From NCBI RefSeq assembly GCF_002585305.1, contig NZ_NUNF01000033.1, forward strand, positions 1 through 64,000: a stretch of 64,000 nt of DNA, in the 5' to 3' direction. Every line of letters begins with the position of its first letter. Position 1 is the first letter of the stretch. Below are positions 26,941 through 35,720 of this stretch, one piece after another. The notes beneath the pieces were generated by a model. The model worked only from the letters and a program-made list of their open reading frames with translations, ran no database searches and was not told where the DNA came from. Position numbers and translations under genes: made by a program. Source of the stretch: Bacillus sp. AFS037270. GTDB lineage: Bacteria > Bacillota > Bacilli > Bacillales_B > DSM-18226.

Positions 26941-27018
26941 TCATCCTTTCTATTCAAGTCTTATTTATTACTAGTAAGTTTTTCCACCCAGTCCCCACTA
27001 TACTCTCAGAAATGGGAA

Positions 27019-27050
27019 AAAGAACTGAAGTTTTTCCCTCAGCTCTTTTT
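27019..27050 (-). terminator. Terminator after narK-PAS gene
   Basis: Minus strand: GAGCTGAGG and CTTCAGTTC pair with one wobble, loop rich in A, followed by TTTTTCCC. The stem overlaps the stop codon. Read-through into the nar operon would be partial. Confidence 0.55.
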
Positions 27051-28538
27051 CTCACTAATATCGCTAAATAAACCAATATAATATTTTACTTCCCCAGCGT
27101 CATTTTTCACTTCACTAATGGTCAGCCATTCTAAATAGATTTCGCCATTTTTTCGCTTATTCCAAATTTCCCCCTGCCAATAACCTTGGTTATGGATGGA
27201 ACCCCACATTTTTTGATAAAAATTCTGATCATGTTTCCCGGATTGTAATAGACTGGGGTTCTTTCCTACCGCTTCTTCTGTTTGGTAGCCTGTAACCCTG
27301 GTGAAAGCATGGTTTACTTTCTCAATAACTCCATTTGTGTTTGTTACCATCATACTTTGACCGACGTTCTCTAAAATCTTGGTTTCCATGTTTAATTTTT
27401 CAAGATAATACATCCATACCACAATCACAAAGCTTGCCAGTGAAAACATCGCAAGTGACATAAATCCAATCGCATATTGACCAGTAATACCAAATACCAT
27501 CGAAAGAACGAGCGGCGGAAAGAATCCGCCTAATCCGCCTATTGCCGAAACAATTCCGTTTGCAATCCCAGCCTGTTCTGAAAAATAATACGGAACGAGC
27601 TTAAAGATGGTTCCATTTCCAATCCCTGCACAAACGGCAACAGCCAGACAGCCAATTGTATAGAGGGTTATGGTTGGGGAAAAAGAAAGCAGAACTCCTG
27701 ATACGGTTAATCCTGCAAATACGATAAATAAAATTTCAAAGGGGTTATATTTATCACCTAACCACCCGCCGATGGGGCGAAGAATGGTGGCTAATGTAAT
27801 AAAACCTGCCGTTCTCAGCCCGGCATCAACCGTTGTTAATTTAAAATTGGTTACTAAGAAATTAGGAAGATACACCGTAAAGGCAACAAATGAACCAAAT
27901 GTAATAAAATAGAACAAGCTTAAAAACCAAAGTTTTTCATTTTTGTAGACACTTTTGATTTGCCCTGTAAGGGGTTTATGAACCCTTTGTTCTTTCCGAT
28001 CACCAAACAAAAAGTTTAATATGGCAAACAAAATAATAGGTACCAAAAATAATCGAATCGTATTTTGCCAGCCCAAAGCATTCGCAAGTACCGGTGCACT
28101 AAAGGAAGTAATTGCTGTGCCAATATTACCTGCACCATAAATACCATTAACAAACCCATGCCGTTCCTTTGGATAATATTTTGGCAGTGACGTAACACCG
28201 ATCGAAAAGACCGCGCCACCCATTCCTAGAACTAAGCCACCGATAATTAAATCGAAAAATGAATCTGCCATGCTTAAATAGAAGACGGGAAAAATTAAAA
28301 TGAGAAAGCTAATAAAAAACAAGCTTCTCGCACCAAACCTGTTAGTCCAATACCCCAAAAATATTCGTAAAATTGAGCCTAATATTACTGGTATGGCTGT
28401 TACTAAGGCGACTTGGTTAGCAGTGAGCGGTATATCCAATTTAATTTTTGCCATCAGGGATGAAATAATAACCCAGCACATAAACCCAACCACAAGGCTT
28501 AACGTTTGAAGAGTTAATTGCCATTTTTGCGATTGCAT
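27039..28538 (-). CDS. NarK-type nitrate/nitrite carrier fused to a C-terminal PAS domain
   Basis: A 499-residue protein. Residues 1-380 form a 12-helix major facilitator of the nitrate/nitrite porter branch (LGMGGAVFSIGVTSLPKYYP, GAGNIGTAITSFSAPVLA, GIGNGTIFKLVPYYF; signature glycine-rich helices). From residue 384 a complete PAS-PAC module follows (ILENVGQSMMVTNTNGVIEK, FTRVTGYQTEEAVGKNPSLL, GYWQGEIWNKRKNGE, YYIGLFSDISEKK), about 110 residues in the cytoplasm. Plain NarK proteins stop near 395. AAGGAGG precedes the ATG. The PAS resembles aerotaxis/NifL types, which bind FAD or heme, so the carrier may be gated by redox state or oxygen (inference). Confidence 0.9.
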   Translation of the reverse strand: MQSQKWQLTLQTLSLVVGFMCWVIISSLMAKIKLDIPLTANQVALVTAIPVILGSILRIFLGYWTNRFGARSLFFISFLILIFPVFYLSMADSFFDLIIGGLVLGMGGAVFSIGVTSLPKYYPKERHGFVNGIYGAGNIGTAITSFSAPVLANALGWQNTIRLFLVPIILFAILNFLFGDRKEQRVHKPLTGQIKSVYKNEKLWFLSLFYFITFGSFVAFTVYLPNFLVTNFKLTTVDAGLRTAGFITLATILRPIGGWLGDKYNPFEILFIVFAGLTVSGVLLSFSPTITLYTIGCLAVAVCAGIGNGTIFKLVPYYFSEQAGIANGIVSAIGGLGGFFPPLVLSMVFGITGQYAIGFMSLAMFSLASFVIVVWMYYLEKLNMETKILENVGQSMMVTNTNGVIEKVNHAFTRVTGYQTEEAVGKNPSLLQSGKHDQNFYQKMWGSIHNQGYWQGEIWNKRKNGEIYLEWLTISEVKNDAGEVKYYIGLFSDISEKKS

Positions 28539-28625
28539 TTATCATTTTCCTCCTTTCGAAATTTGTACCAATTGAGCCATTTCCCCAGGTAATTTTACAT
28601 AATATGGATTATCTAAACTTAGTTT

Positions 28626-28655
28626 ATACTAAATTTATTTTTAAATCTCGGTCAA
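28626..28655 (-). promoter_or_regulatory. Probable narK promoter
   Basis: Minus strand TTGACC, 18-base spacer, TAGTAT, about 90 bases from the start codon. No complete FNR box is found near it; one TTGAT half-site lies just upstream of the -35. Confidence 0.45.
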
Positions 28656-28893
28656 ATCAACCGTATTTTGTTAAACTTATGTGTCATTTCAAGAGAAAAG
28701 TTTTTAAAAATTTCTATTGTTTTAGATATGAATTTTGATATTTTCATTTAGAACACAACAATTCATACGTGAACAAAAATATCTTTAAACATATTAAAAC
28801 AAACACACCCAAAACCAACGCAAGAGATTTTTATCATCATACACTCAAACAGTCAATTTAAAACCTTGATTATTAAGCCGGTCTTTTCAACCA
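28656..28893. other. Gene-free AT-rich stretch upstream of narK
   Basis: No coding frame seen. ResD or other anaerobic control sites might lie here but none is clear by eye. Confidence 0.4.
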
Positions 28894-28936
28894 TTAAAAA
28901 AGTGCCGCTTCAATCCTGAAACGGCACTTTTTTATA
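28894..28936. terminator. Bidirectional terminator after fdhD
   Basis: AAAAAAGTGCCG and CGGCACTTTTTT arms with a short bulge and loop; strong on both strands, just past the fdhD stop. Confidence 0.88.
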
Positions 28937-28940
28937 TATG

Positions 28941-29747
28941 TCATACAACACTCGGAACCTCTATCCGATCGGGTATTGTATAAATGTTTAATGAATGATT
29001 GCGGAGAAAGCCAACGGTTGTGATATTAAGCTCTTCTGCCAGCCTGAGGGCCAATTCAGTCGGAGCTGATTTTGACAGAACAATACCACATCCAATTTTG
29101 GCTACTTTTAATAATACCTCTGAGGAAATACGGCCACTAAACACCATAATTTTGTCCGAAAGAGATATTGAATGCTGCAAGCAATGACCATAAATTTTAT
29201 CCAGGGCATTATGTCGTCCTATGTCTGTACGGTCTATGATGATACCGTTATAATCACAAAGGGCTGCATTGTGTACTCCACCTGTATCCTGAAAGATAAC
29301 CGACGACTCCTGCATTAGTCTCATCAAATGAAAACATTGGTCAATAGTAACCGTCACATCTACGTCTTCAAGTGGTTTAACTGTTCTAGCATCATTATAA
29401 AAATAAAAGCTTTGCCGGCTTTTACCACAGCAAGATGTTACATATCGTTTCGAGTGAAACATCTCGTTGAGTTTGTTTACTTTATACGTATTCACAATCG
29501 CACGGCCTGTTGCTTCGATAATCGTAAGTTCTTTAATTTCTTTATAACTGCTAATGATCCCTTCTGACGCTAAAAAACCCACTACTAGTTCTTCGATATG
29601 CTCAGGGCTGCAAACAAGTGTAGCGAACTCTTGTTCATTGAGAACAATCGTTATTGGATATTCAGTTACAATGGTATCCGTTACTTTGTGTATGGCGCCT
29701 TTCTCATACCTCCATACATAGCTTTCCATTTTCATTGGCTGGTCCAT
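28941..29747 (-). CDS. fdhD: Formate dehydrogenase accessory sulfurtransferase
   Basis: A 268-residue FdhD protein. The active cysteines lie in SCCGKS, with EEFVVGF-like (EELVVGFLASEGII), FQDTGGVHNAALCD, DIGRHNALDKIYG and SGRISSEVLLK, all family blocks. FdhD passes sulfur from a cysteine desulfurase to the molybdenum cofactor of formate dehydrogenase. GTAACTAGGAGTG precedes the ATG. Last gene of the formate module. Confidence 0.95.
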   Translation of the reverse strand: MDQPMKMESYVWRYEKGAIHKVTDTIVTEYPITIVLNEQEFATLVCSPEHIEELVVGFLASEGIISSYKEIKELTIIEATGRAIVNTYKVNKLNEMFHSKRYVTSCCGKSRQSFYFYNDARTVKPLEDVDVTVTIDQCFHLMRLMQESSVIFQDTGGVHNAALCDYNGIIIDRTDIGRHNALDKIYGHCLQHSISLSDKIMVFSGRISSEVLLKVAKIGCGIVLSKSAPTELALRLAEELNITTVGFLRNHSLNIYTIPDRIEVPSVV

Positions 29748-29763
29748 ACTTATTCACTCCTAG

Positions 29764-30120
29764 TTACTTTTCCTCGATAGACTGGTCAAAGACGAATACG
29801 GTCATTGCTATATCTTCCTCGATATTAATATCGGAAAAAAGCCGCAAAACCTTTGCACCCATCAAGGTTTCAAATTTTAACAGGACCTCTGGCTTTTTAT
29901 AGATTTCCTTTACGAATCTTGTTCTCGTCTCATGTACCATCTGTGTGCCCTGTTCTGAATGGATCATGAACTTTTCTACATTTGTCAGGTTTCCTTTCAT
30001 TTCGCTGATCGCCCAGGAACCGATAAATTTCGTGGTGATTTCCTTCGGTCCGTTGCCAACATATTCTTTTCTTACTTCACGAACAAGCATACTAAATTGA
30101 TGTTCCATATTCTTTGTCAT
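29764..30120 (-). CDS. DUF2294 protein (YrhF-like)
   Basis: A 118-residue soluble protein with the DUF2294 plan: VREVRKEYVGNGPKEITTKFIG, MKGNLTNVEKFMI, KVLRLFSDINIEEDIAMTVFVF. Members often sit next to formate dehydrogenase genes; the role is not known. GAGGAGGGCGG precedes the ATG. It lies 16 bases before fdhD and 37 after the DUF1641 gene. Confidence 0.85.
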   Translation of the reverse strand: MTKNMEHQFSMLVREVRKEYVGNGPKEITTKFIGSWAISEMKGNLTNVEKFMIHSEQGTQMVHETRTRFVKEIYKKPEVLLKFETLMGAKVLRLFSDINIEEDIAMTVFVFDQSIEEK

Positions 30121-30157
30121 TAACCGCCCTCCTCATCTTTACAGTTCGGACTCCTTG

Positions 30158-30637
30158 TTACTCTTTTAATCCTTCTCCAATACCCTTTAACAGGTTAAAT
30201 CCAAATCCTAAAGCACGGTTGATATCAGGATCTTTTACGGCCTTCATTAAGTCTAGGAGCCCAAACTTGGTATCGGCTTTTAATCCTTGCTCGGCCTTTT
30301 TCAATCCAGCCGTCAAGCTTTTGGCAAGCTTACTGGTTGTTTCAGGATCCAGTTCAGTCAAAATGCCGCCAGCAGCCATTGCATTATTAATCATGTTTGT
30401 CACTGGTTTTCGTGTAAGCTGACCGACCGCGATTTTTGCTGCGCTCTCTTTTGCTTTTAAGAGACTTCCTAAAGCATCCATCATTCCGCTAGCATGCAAT
30501 TCCTGTAATAGATTCAACGTCTCGAGTAACGAATCCTTATTTTGTGCGACCCCGGAAAGAAGATTCTCCAGGGATTCTATTTTCTTTTCTTCTTCTGTCA
30601 CTTCCGTTTTTTGAATAGTTTGTATTGGCTTAGCCAT
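30158..30637 (-). CDS. DUF1641 protein (YrhD-like)
   Basis: A 159-residue helical protein with the DUF1641 features: LLQELHASGMMDALGSLLKA, MINNAMAAGGILTELDPETT and a C-terminal DLMKAVKDPDINRALGFGFNLLKGIG. Family members accompany formate dehydrogenase alpha subunits in Bacillus (the yrhDE pair) and probably help anchor or assemble the enzyme; this is inference from context. Its ATG overlaps the stop of the formate dehydrogenase gene by one base. Confidence 0.88.
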   Translation of the reverse strand: MAKPIQTIQKTEVTEEEKKIESLENLLSGVAQNKDSLLETLNLLQELHASGMMDALGSLLKAKESAAKIAVGQLTRKPVTNMINNAMAAGGILTELDPETTSKLAKSLTAGLKKAEQGLKADTKFGLLDLMKAVKDPDINRALGFGFNLLKGIGEGLKE

Positions 30638-33609
30638 TACCCATTCCTCCTGTCATAGAAACCAGGCTTAACATACTCGTTTACACTGGCAATCGGAACG
30701 TAATCTCCGCGTTCCCACTTGCGGTAAATCTCAAGGCCCATCTGTGGTGTTCGCGTCGCATTACGTGGATTGTACCTTGGAAGTGGATTTTCCCCGTTAA
30801 GTTCAAGGACCTCCATCCGAACTTTGGCTTGTTTGTATGCCGGTGTATGTGTCACCACATCTACTGCCCCTCCAGTAAGCAGGTTAACCGCACTCTCGTG
30901 GCTGGAGGAATGCATTGGCACATACACCGTTTTTCCTGTCACACGGTCTGTTACTAGAACTGGCAGGCGAATCGCCCCATATGGAGATACAAGACGTACA
31001 AGTGAACCATCCTTTACGCCGCGCTCTTCTGCAAGTTCGGGGGATACCTCAACGAAAACTTTCGGGAATTTGTAGTTAAGTCCTTCTGATTTCTGTGTTA
31101 AGTTTCCCTCATGGAAGTGCTCCAACAGACGTCCATTATCTAATGAAAGATCGAATTCTTGCGGGAACTCCACTGGCGGCACATAATCAAACAGACCGAA
31201 CCGAGCTTTTTTATCTGGGAAATGAAAGCCGTCTTGGTAAAGCAGCGGTGTGTCTGATCCATCAGGAGAACCCCAGTGGAAGCTGTTCCACCCTTCAAGA
31301 ACATCGTAGCTGCATTGGCTGAAGAAAGGAGTTAAGCTTGCCATTTCCGCAAAAATTTCACTAGGATGAGTATAATTCCATTCAAAGCCCATCTGTTTCG
31401 CGAGCTGTGTAAGAATCCACCAGTCCGGTTTACTATTCCCAAGAGGCTCTAATGCTTGATACAAACGCTGTACGCGACGTTCAGTATTTGTAAAAGTTCC
31501 ATCTTTTTCAAGAGAAGGAGCTCCTGGCAAAATAACATCTGCGAATTGGGCTGTAGTTGATAAAAAGATTTCTTGTACGACAAGGAAATCTAACTTAGAA
31601 AGCATTTCCTGTGTATGATTGGAGTCAGCATCAACCCATGCCATATCCTCCCCAGCGATGAACATCGCCTTCATCTCGCCTTTATCAATGGCTTCCAGCA
31701 TCTGAATATTGTCGAGACCAGAAGCTGCAGGGATGTCGACACCATAAGCCTTTTCAAACTTTGCACGTACTTGGTCATCCGTTACTAACTGATATCCAGG
31801 GAAGATATTCGGCATCGTCCCCATGTCAGCTGCGCCTTGTACGTTATTATGTCCCCGTAACGGGTATGCTCCAGCATTTGGCCGTAACATGTTTCCTGTT
31901 GCAAGGAGTAGGTTTGCAATCGCAACAGAAGTGTGTGAACCCGCGATGTTTTGTGTCACACCCATCCCCCAACAAATCACTGTTCCATCCGCATCATGAA
32001 TCATTTCTGCCATTTGAATCAAAGTTTCTTTAGCAATACCTGTAATCTTTTCTGCCTCTTTAAGAGTATATGGCTCCATCATTTTTAAGAACTCATCATA
32101 CTGGTTGACATGCTTTTGAATAAATGGCTCATCATGCCAGCCTTGATCGATCATATACTTCGTAACAGCTGATAGCCATACGTAGTCTGTTCCTTGTTTC
32201 GGACGAACGAACAAGTCGGCACGGTCTCCCATTTCATGTCGGCGCACGTCAACGGTAATTAATTTTTGTCCGTGAAGTTTTTGCGCACGTTTGATACGTG
32301 TCGCAAGTACAGGATGTCCTTCTGCAGGGGCACATCCTACAAGTATGACAAGACCCGCACCCGCTATATCTTTAATTGTTCCGGTGTCGCCGCCGATGCC
32401 TCCTGTTTGTTGTAATCCCCATGAAGCTGGTGACTGACAATAACGAGAGCAGTTGTCCACATTATTGGTTCCAAACACTTGGCGGGCCAATTTTTGAATC
32501 AGGTAGTTTTCTTCGTTCGTAATCTTAGAGGATGAAATAAAACCGATGGAATCACTACCGTAACTTTCTTTAATCCCACCCAATTTCTTTGCAACGAGAG
32601 AAAGGGCCTCATCCCAAGTTGCTTCTACAAACACATTACCTTGACGGATTAAAGGTGCCGTAATCCGCTCGTTTGAATTTACATAGTCCCAGCCAAATTT
32701 ACCTTTTACACAGGTGGAAACACTATTTACAGGAGCGTTTTCCGATGGTTCGATTTTGAGAATTTCACGATCTTTTGTCCAAACTTCAAAGGAACAGCCT
32801 ACACCGCAGAACGTACAAACGGTTTTTGTTTTCTTTATACGTGTTTCACGCATCGCTGCTTCTACTTCTGAAACGGCAAAAATTGTTTGATAATCAGGCT
32901 CTACCGCTTTGACAATGTCAATCATCGGTGTAAGCAAGTCATCTGAGATGCTTGTCATAAATCCAGCATTTCCAAGCATCGATTTTTCCATCAAGGCATT
33001 ACAAGGGCAAACGGACACACACTGACCACAAGATACGCATGAGGATTCGTTAATACTTTTTCCTCCGTCCCATAAAACACGAGGCTGACCGCTTTCCCAG
33101 TTAATTGTTAACGTTTCATTCACTTGAAGATCCTGACAGGTCTCCACACAACGTCCACATAAGATACATTGATCTGGATCGTACCGATAAAACGGATGAG
33201 ACATATCTACCTCATAGTCTTTAGAACGATGAGGGCGTGTTTGGTGTTCAACCCCCATCATTTCTGCCGTATTATGTACACGGCAATTGCCATTGTTATT
33301 GTCACATACGGTGCAGTATAATAGATGGTTTTCTAAAATACGGTCCATTGCTTCCTCCTGTGCTTCCTTCGCAAGCTCAGACGAGGTCAAAATGTCCATG
33401 CCGTCTTCCATCACAGTCGAACATGCACGCATAATGTTACCGTTTATTTCACACATACAGGTATCACAGCTCTGCACTGGACCTAGAACTTCAGAATAGC
33501 AGATGTGCGGATGGTCCATTTCCTGTTGCAGAAAATAATCTAAAATACGCGTTCCTTTTTCTACCTCATGTGCTGTTCCATTAATAAGCACATTGATTTT
33601 TTCTTTCAC
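30637..33609 (-). CDS. Formate dehydrogenase alpha subunit with N-terminal ferredoxin domains (YrhE type)
   Basis: About 990 residues from the GTG at 33609, chosen because GAAGGAGG lies seven bases upstream; an earlier in-frame TTG lies inside that site. Domain order: [2Fe-2S] ferredoxin (CYSEVLGPVQSCDTCMCEI), His-Cys cluster (YCTVCDNNNGNC), two [4Fe-4S] sets (CILCGRCVETCQ, CVSCGQCVSVCPC), then CTFCGVGCSFEV and the bis-MGD domains. The active-site residue is cysteine (CSRYCQSP), not selenocysteine. It oxidises formate, probably in the cytoplasm, passing electrons to NAD or another acceptor. Confidence 0.93.
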   Translation of the reverse strand: MKEKINVLINGTAHEVEKGTRILDYFLQQEMDHPHICYSEVLGPVQSCDTCMCEINGNIMRACSTVMEDGMDILTSSELAKEAQEEAMDRILENHLLYCTVCDNNNGNCRVHNTAEMMGVEHQTRPHRSKDYEVDMSHPFYRYDPDQCILCGRCVETCQDLQVNETLTINWESGQPRVLWDGGKSINESSCVSCGQCVSVCPCNALMEKSMLGNAGFMTSISDDLLTPMIDIVKAVEPDYQTIFAVSEVEAAMRETRIKKTKTVCTFCGVGCSFEVWTKDREILKIEPSENAPVNSVSTCVKGKFGWDYVNSNERITAPLIRQGNVFVEATWDEALSLVAKKLGGIKESYGSDSIGFISSSKITNEENYLIQKLARQVFGTNNVDNCSRYCQSPASWGLQQTGGIGGDTGTIKDIAGAGLVILVGCAPAEGHPVLATRIKRAQKLHGQKLITVDVRRHEMGDRADLFVRPKQGTDYVWLSAVTKYMIDQGWHDEPFIQKHVNQYDEFLKMMEPYTLKEAEKITGIAKETLIQMAEMIHDADGTVICWGMGVTQNIAGSHTSVAIANLLLATGNMLRPNAGAYPLRGHNNVQGAADMGTMPNIFPGYQLVTDDQVRAKFEKAYGVDIPAASGLDNIQMLEAIDKGEMKAMFIAGEDMAWVDADSNHTQEMLSKLDFLVVQEIFLSTTAQFADVILPGAPSLEKDGTFTNTERRVQRLYQALEPLGNSKPDWWILTQLAKQMGFEWNYTHPSEIFAEMASLTPFFSQCSYDVLEGWNSFHWGSPDGSDTPLLYQDGFHFPDKKARFGLFDYVPPVEFPQEFDLSLDNGRLLEHFHEGNLTQKSEGLNYKFPKVFVEVSPELAEERGVKDGSLVRLVSPYGAIRLPVLVTDRVTGKTVYVPMHSSSHESAVNLLTGGAVDVVTHTPAYKQAKVRMEVLELNGENPLPRYNPRNATRTPQMGLEIYRKWERGDYVPIASVNEYVKPGFYDRRNG

Positions 33610-33765
33610 TGTAAGTCCTCCTTCTTTCAAAGCAAGAAATCTATTTATCTACGAATAAGATCACTTTTATGACCAATATATCCTATCCTGAATTCTTCCT
33701 TAACTGTAACTAGTCCTTCTTTTTCTATAAAACTATTAATATGTTTAATGTACAAATACTAGTCG

Positions 33766-34578
33766 TTAAACAGCTTTTTTGATACTTGGCTTTGCTATTG
33801 CTAATGTTTGAAGAGATTCTTTATGAATGATCCAATAGATGAAGGCAACAAAAACCGCGCCGCCAATAGCATTTCCCAATACTACTGGGACAAAATTAGT
33901 GAAATAATTTCCCCATGTAAAGTGCCCTGAAAAGATAGCTGCAGGGATTACGAACATGTTAGCTACAACTTGCTGAAAGCCGATCGCTACAAACCCCATA
34001 ATCGGAAACCAAATGGCAAACATTTTTCCAACAATATCATTTGAACTAAAAGCCATCCAAACAGCTAAGCAAACGAGCCAGTTGCAACCAACAGCGGAAA
34101 TTAAGCTTTGAATAAAGGTTTCGTCTATTTTCTCTTCTGCGATTGCCACGGTTTTGTTTAGGAAAGGACCTGTTTCCGTTAACCCTACTATGTGACCAAA
34201 GAAGTAGGCAACGAAGATTGCTCCCATAAAATTACTTACTAATATTAAGAGCCAATTTTTCACTAATTGTCCTAGCGTAGCACGCTTTGCTAATACGGCA
34301 ATCGGAAGTGCCATCATATTTCCTGTAACCAATTCTCCACCTGCAATTACGATTAATATTAGTCCTATTGGGAAAACCGCAGCACCAATTAGTGAGCTGA
34401 AGGAACCCCATTCCTCCGGTAAATTAGCGGTTACTCGGATATCTAATAGGAATCCAAGTGCAATAAAGGCACCGCCTAAAAATCCTAATAAAAGTGCATG
34501 TCCAGGCTTCATTGATGCCTTTCTGGCACCAGCCTCAACTGCTAACTCCACAATACGCCTGGAACTATGAAACGCCAT
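33766..34578 (-). CDS. Formate/nitrite channel (FocA/FdhC, YrhG type)
   Basis: A 270-residue FNT-family protein with six hydrophobic segments. Motifs: GGAFIALGF, AGGELVTGNMM, GCNWLVCLAVWMAFSSNDI and FQQVVANMFVIPAAI, the usual FNT filter regions. It moves formate (or nitrite) across the membrane as a pentamer. It lies upstream of the formate dehydrogenase gene on the same strand, so formate is the likely substrate, though nitrite made by NarGHI is an alternative. The leader contains a repeat hairpin and a strong terminator hairpin. Confidence 0.92.
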   Translation of the reverse strand: MAFHSSRRIVELAVEAGARKASMKPGHALLLGFLGGAFIALGFLLDIRVTANLPEEWGSFSSLIGAAVFPIGLILIVIAGGELVTGNMMALPIAVLAKRATLGQLVKNWLLILVSNFMGAIFVAYFFGHIVGLTETGPFLNKTVAIAEEKIDETFIQSLISAVGCNWLVCLAVWMAFSSNDIVGKMFAIWFPIMGFVAIGFQQVVANMFVIPAAIFSGHFTWGNYFTNFVPVVLGNAIGGAVFVAFIYWIIHKESLQTLAIAKPSIKKAV

Positions 34579-34606
34579 AAACTTTTCCTCCCATTAGTTG
34601 ATGTAA

Positions 34607-34680
34607 GCATGGGGGCGGTTCTGGAAGCACGGGGACGGTTCTCTTGCTCCTTTAGAAGCAGGAGAACCGTCCCCATGCTT
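34607..34680. repeat. GGGGACGGTTC hairpin repeat, copy 1 (plus extra half-arm)
   Basis: Arms GGGGACGGTTC (34631) and GAACCGTCCCC with inner pairing TTGCT/AAGCA. A degenerate extra left arm (GGGGGCGGTTC) precedes it. Same family as copies at 47447 and 62829. Confidence 0.85.
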
Positions 34681-34705
34681 CGCTCCTGCTTCAAAAACGC
34701 AAAAA

Positions 34706-34759
34706 AGCCCACCATAAATCGGTTCTCATGCCAATGCATGTACCGTTTTATAGTGGGCT
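34706..34759 (-). terminator. Long leader hairpin and T-run upstream of formate channel
   Basis: Minus strand: an 18-base stem (AGCCCACTATAAAACGGT against ACCGATTTATGGTGGGCT, one wobble and one mismatch) with an inner CATGC/GCATG stem, then TTTTTTG. It lies between the likely promoter and the channel start. Confidence 0.75.
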
Positions 34760-34941
34760 GACAGCTGAGCATATCTCATACTAGCAATCTTTCCCGCCAA
34801 ATACACTACGTCAAGAACAGGATGCTGCAGTCAATTTTTTTATTAACTGGCATCAATGAACTTTCCATACTCTATAAACCTTTCTAATAGTATCATGTAA
34901 ATACAGATTTGTGAACATTTTAAGAATTTTTTTTGGTTTTT

Positions 34942-35012
34942 TTCATTATTCATAATGCCAAACCAGCTAGCTTCACTCCACGGAACATCGATGACTGGAT
35001 AGTGGCTACGGC
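34942..35012 (-). pseudogene. glgC relic
   Basis: Minus strand reading gives PVIDVPWSEASWFGIMNN, which aligns with [16 protein letters not shown] of the intact GlgC at 42346-43521, both at protein and DNA level. Nothing else of the gene is left on either side. It is a decayed copy of an ADP-glucose pyrophosphorylase gene. Confidence 0.65.
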
Positions 35013-35137
35013 TTTTGTTTCACTAATAATTCCTCTCAATACGTTGGTACTTTTCTTCTTTATTCAACAAACCTGTACCGTTAGTCAAACAATAAAAAAG
35101 GCTCTACTCCTTTTTGAAGTAAGGCCCCCTATTCTAT

Positions 35138-35332
35138 TTAATAGCAAGTAAACGATTGAATTTGTCGTAAGTCTATTCCGAAATAAACCCATCTAAATCC
35201 AGTCCAACGATACCCTGAGATTAGAGTTTCGACCAACGAAGGTTGGATAAAACCAAAATTGATCAAAACCTCATAGCCATACATAAGTGTATCTGAATAA
35301 ACATCTTGCAATTCCTCCAGCATCGACCGCAT
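35138..35332 (-). CDS. Unknown 64-residue frame, possibly a fragment
   Basis: Reads MRSMLEELQDVYSDTLMYGY, then EVLINFGFIQPSLVETLISG and YRWTGFRWVYFGIDLRQIQS. The composition is protein-like and aromatic, but there is no good ribosome site and the frame is short. It may be the C-terminal part of a larger lost gene. No family recognised. Confidence 0.35.
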   Translation of the reverse strand: MRSMLEELQDVYSDTLMYGYEVLINFGFIQPSLVETLISGYRWTGFRWVYFGIDLRQIQSFTCY

Positions 35333-35369
35333 ATGCTTCTGCTAAGTTTTATGAACAATTCACAAGTGT

Positions 35370-35663
35370 TTGACAAATCAAATACAAAATGTAAAGCACA
35401 TTTATATTACATTATGGGCGCCAACACAGTCATATAGGTATCGACCTACATATAGTACACAAAGTAATGAGCCGCTGTTTTGGAGGGGTTTATTTGTACA
35501 GACAATTCCTGATCATATGTATGGCAGCTTAAGTATAATTGGCATTTCTAATTCGAATACATTAGGATTGGTCGAATACCTTTTAACCTGGAATGGTACT
35601 CAATTTATATCGGAAAGATTGGCAACAGCGATACTTGGAACAAAGTTAAGCAGCCTCTACTAA
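35370..35663 (+). pseudogene. Unknown frame, probably 5'-truncated gene
   Basis: A 97-codon frame opening at TTG without a ribosome site. The C-terminal part (LFWRGLFVQTIPDHMYGSLS, TLGLVEYLLTWNGTQFISER) looks like a folded beta-rich domain. The lack of a proper start suggests that the upstream part was lost. No family recognised. Confidence 0.4.
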
Positions 35664-35720
35664 TGTCGAAAAATCACGCTTGTTTCAAGTTCAAATGTAT
35701 TATCTCTGGGGGGTATAAGA

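Noticed and set aside
28540..28700. FNR box for narK
   Set aside because: Only one TTGAT half-site is present near the promoter; no TTGAT-N4-ATCAA or TGTGA-N6-TCACA was found.
30637..33609. Selenocysteine in the formate dehydrogenase
   Set aside because: The active-site position reads CSRYCQSP with a normal Cys codon and no in-frame TGA.
34933..35151. Plus-strand frame as a membrane protein gene
   Set aside because: It is antisense to the glgC relic and lacks a ribosome site; composition follows the relic.
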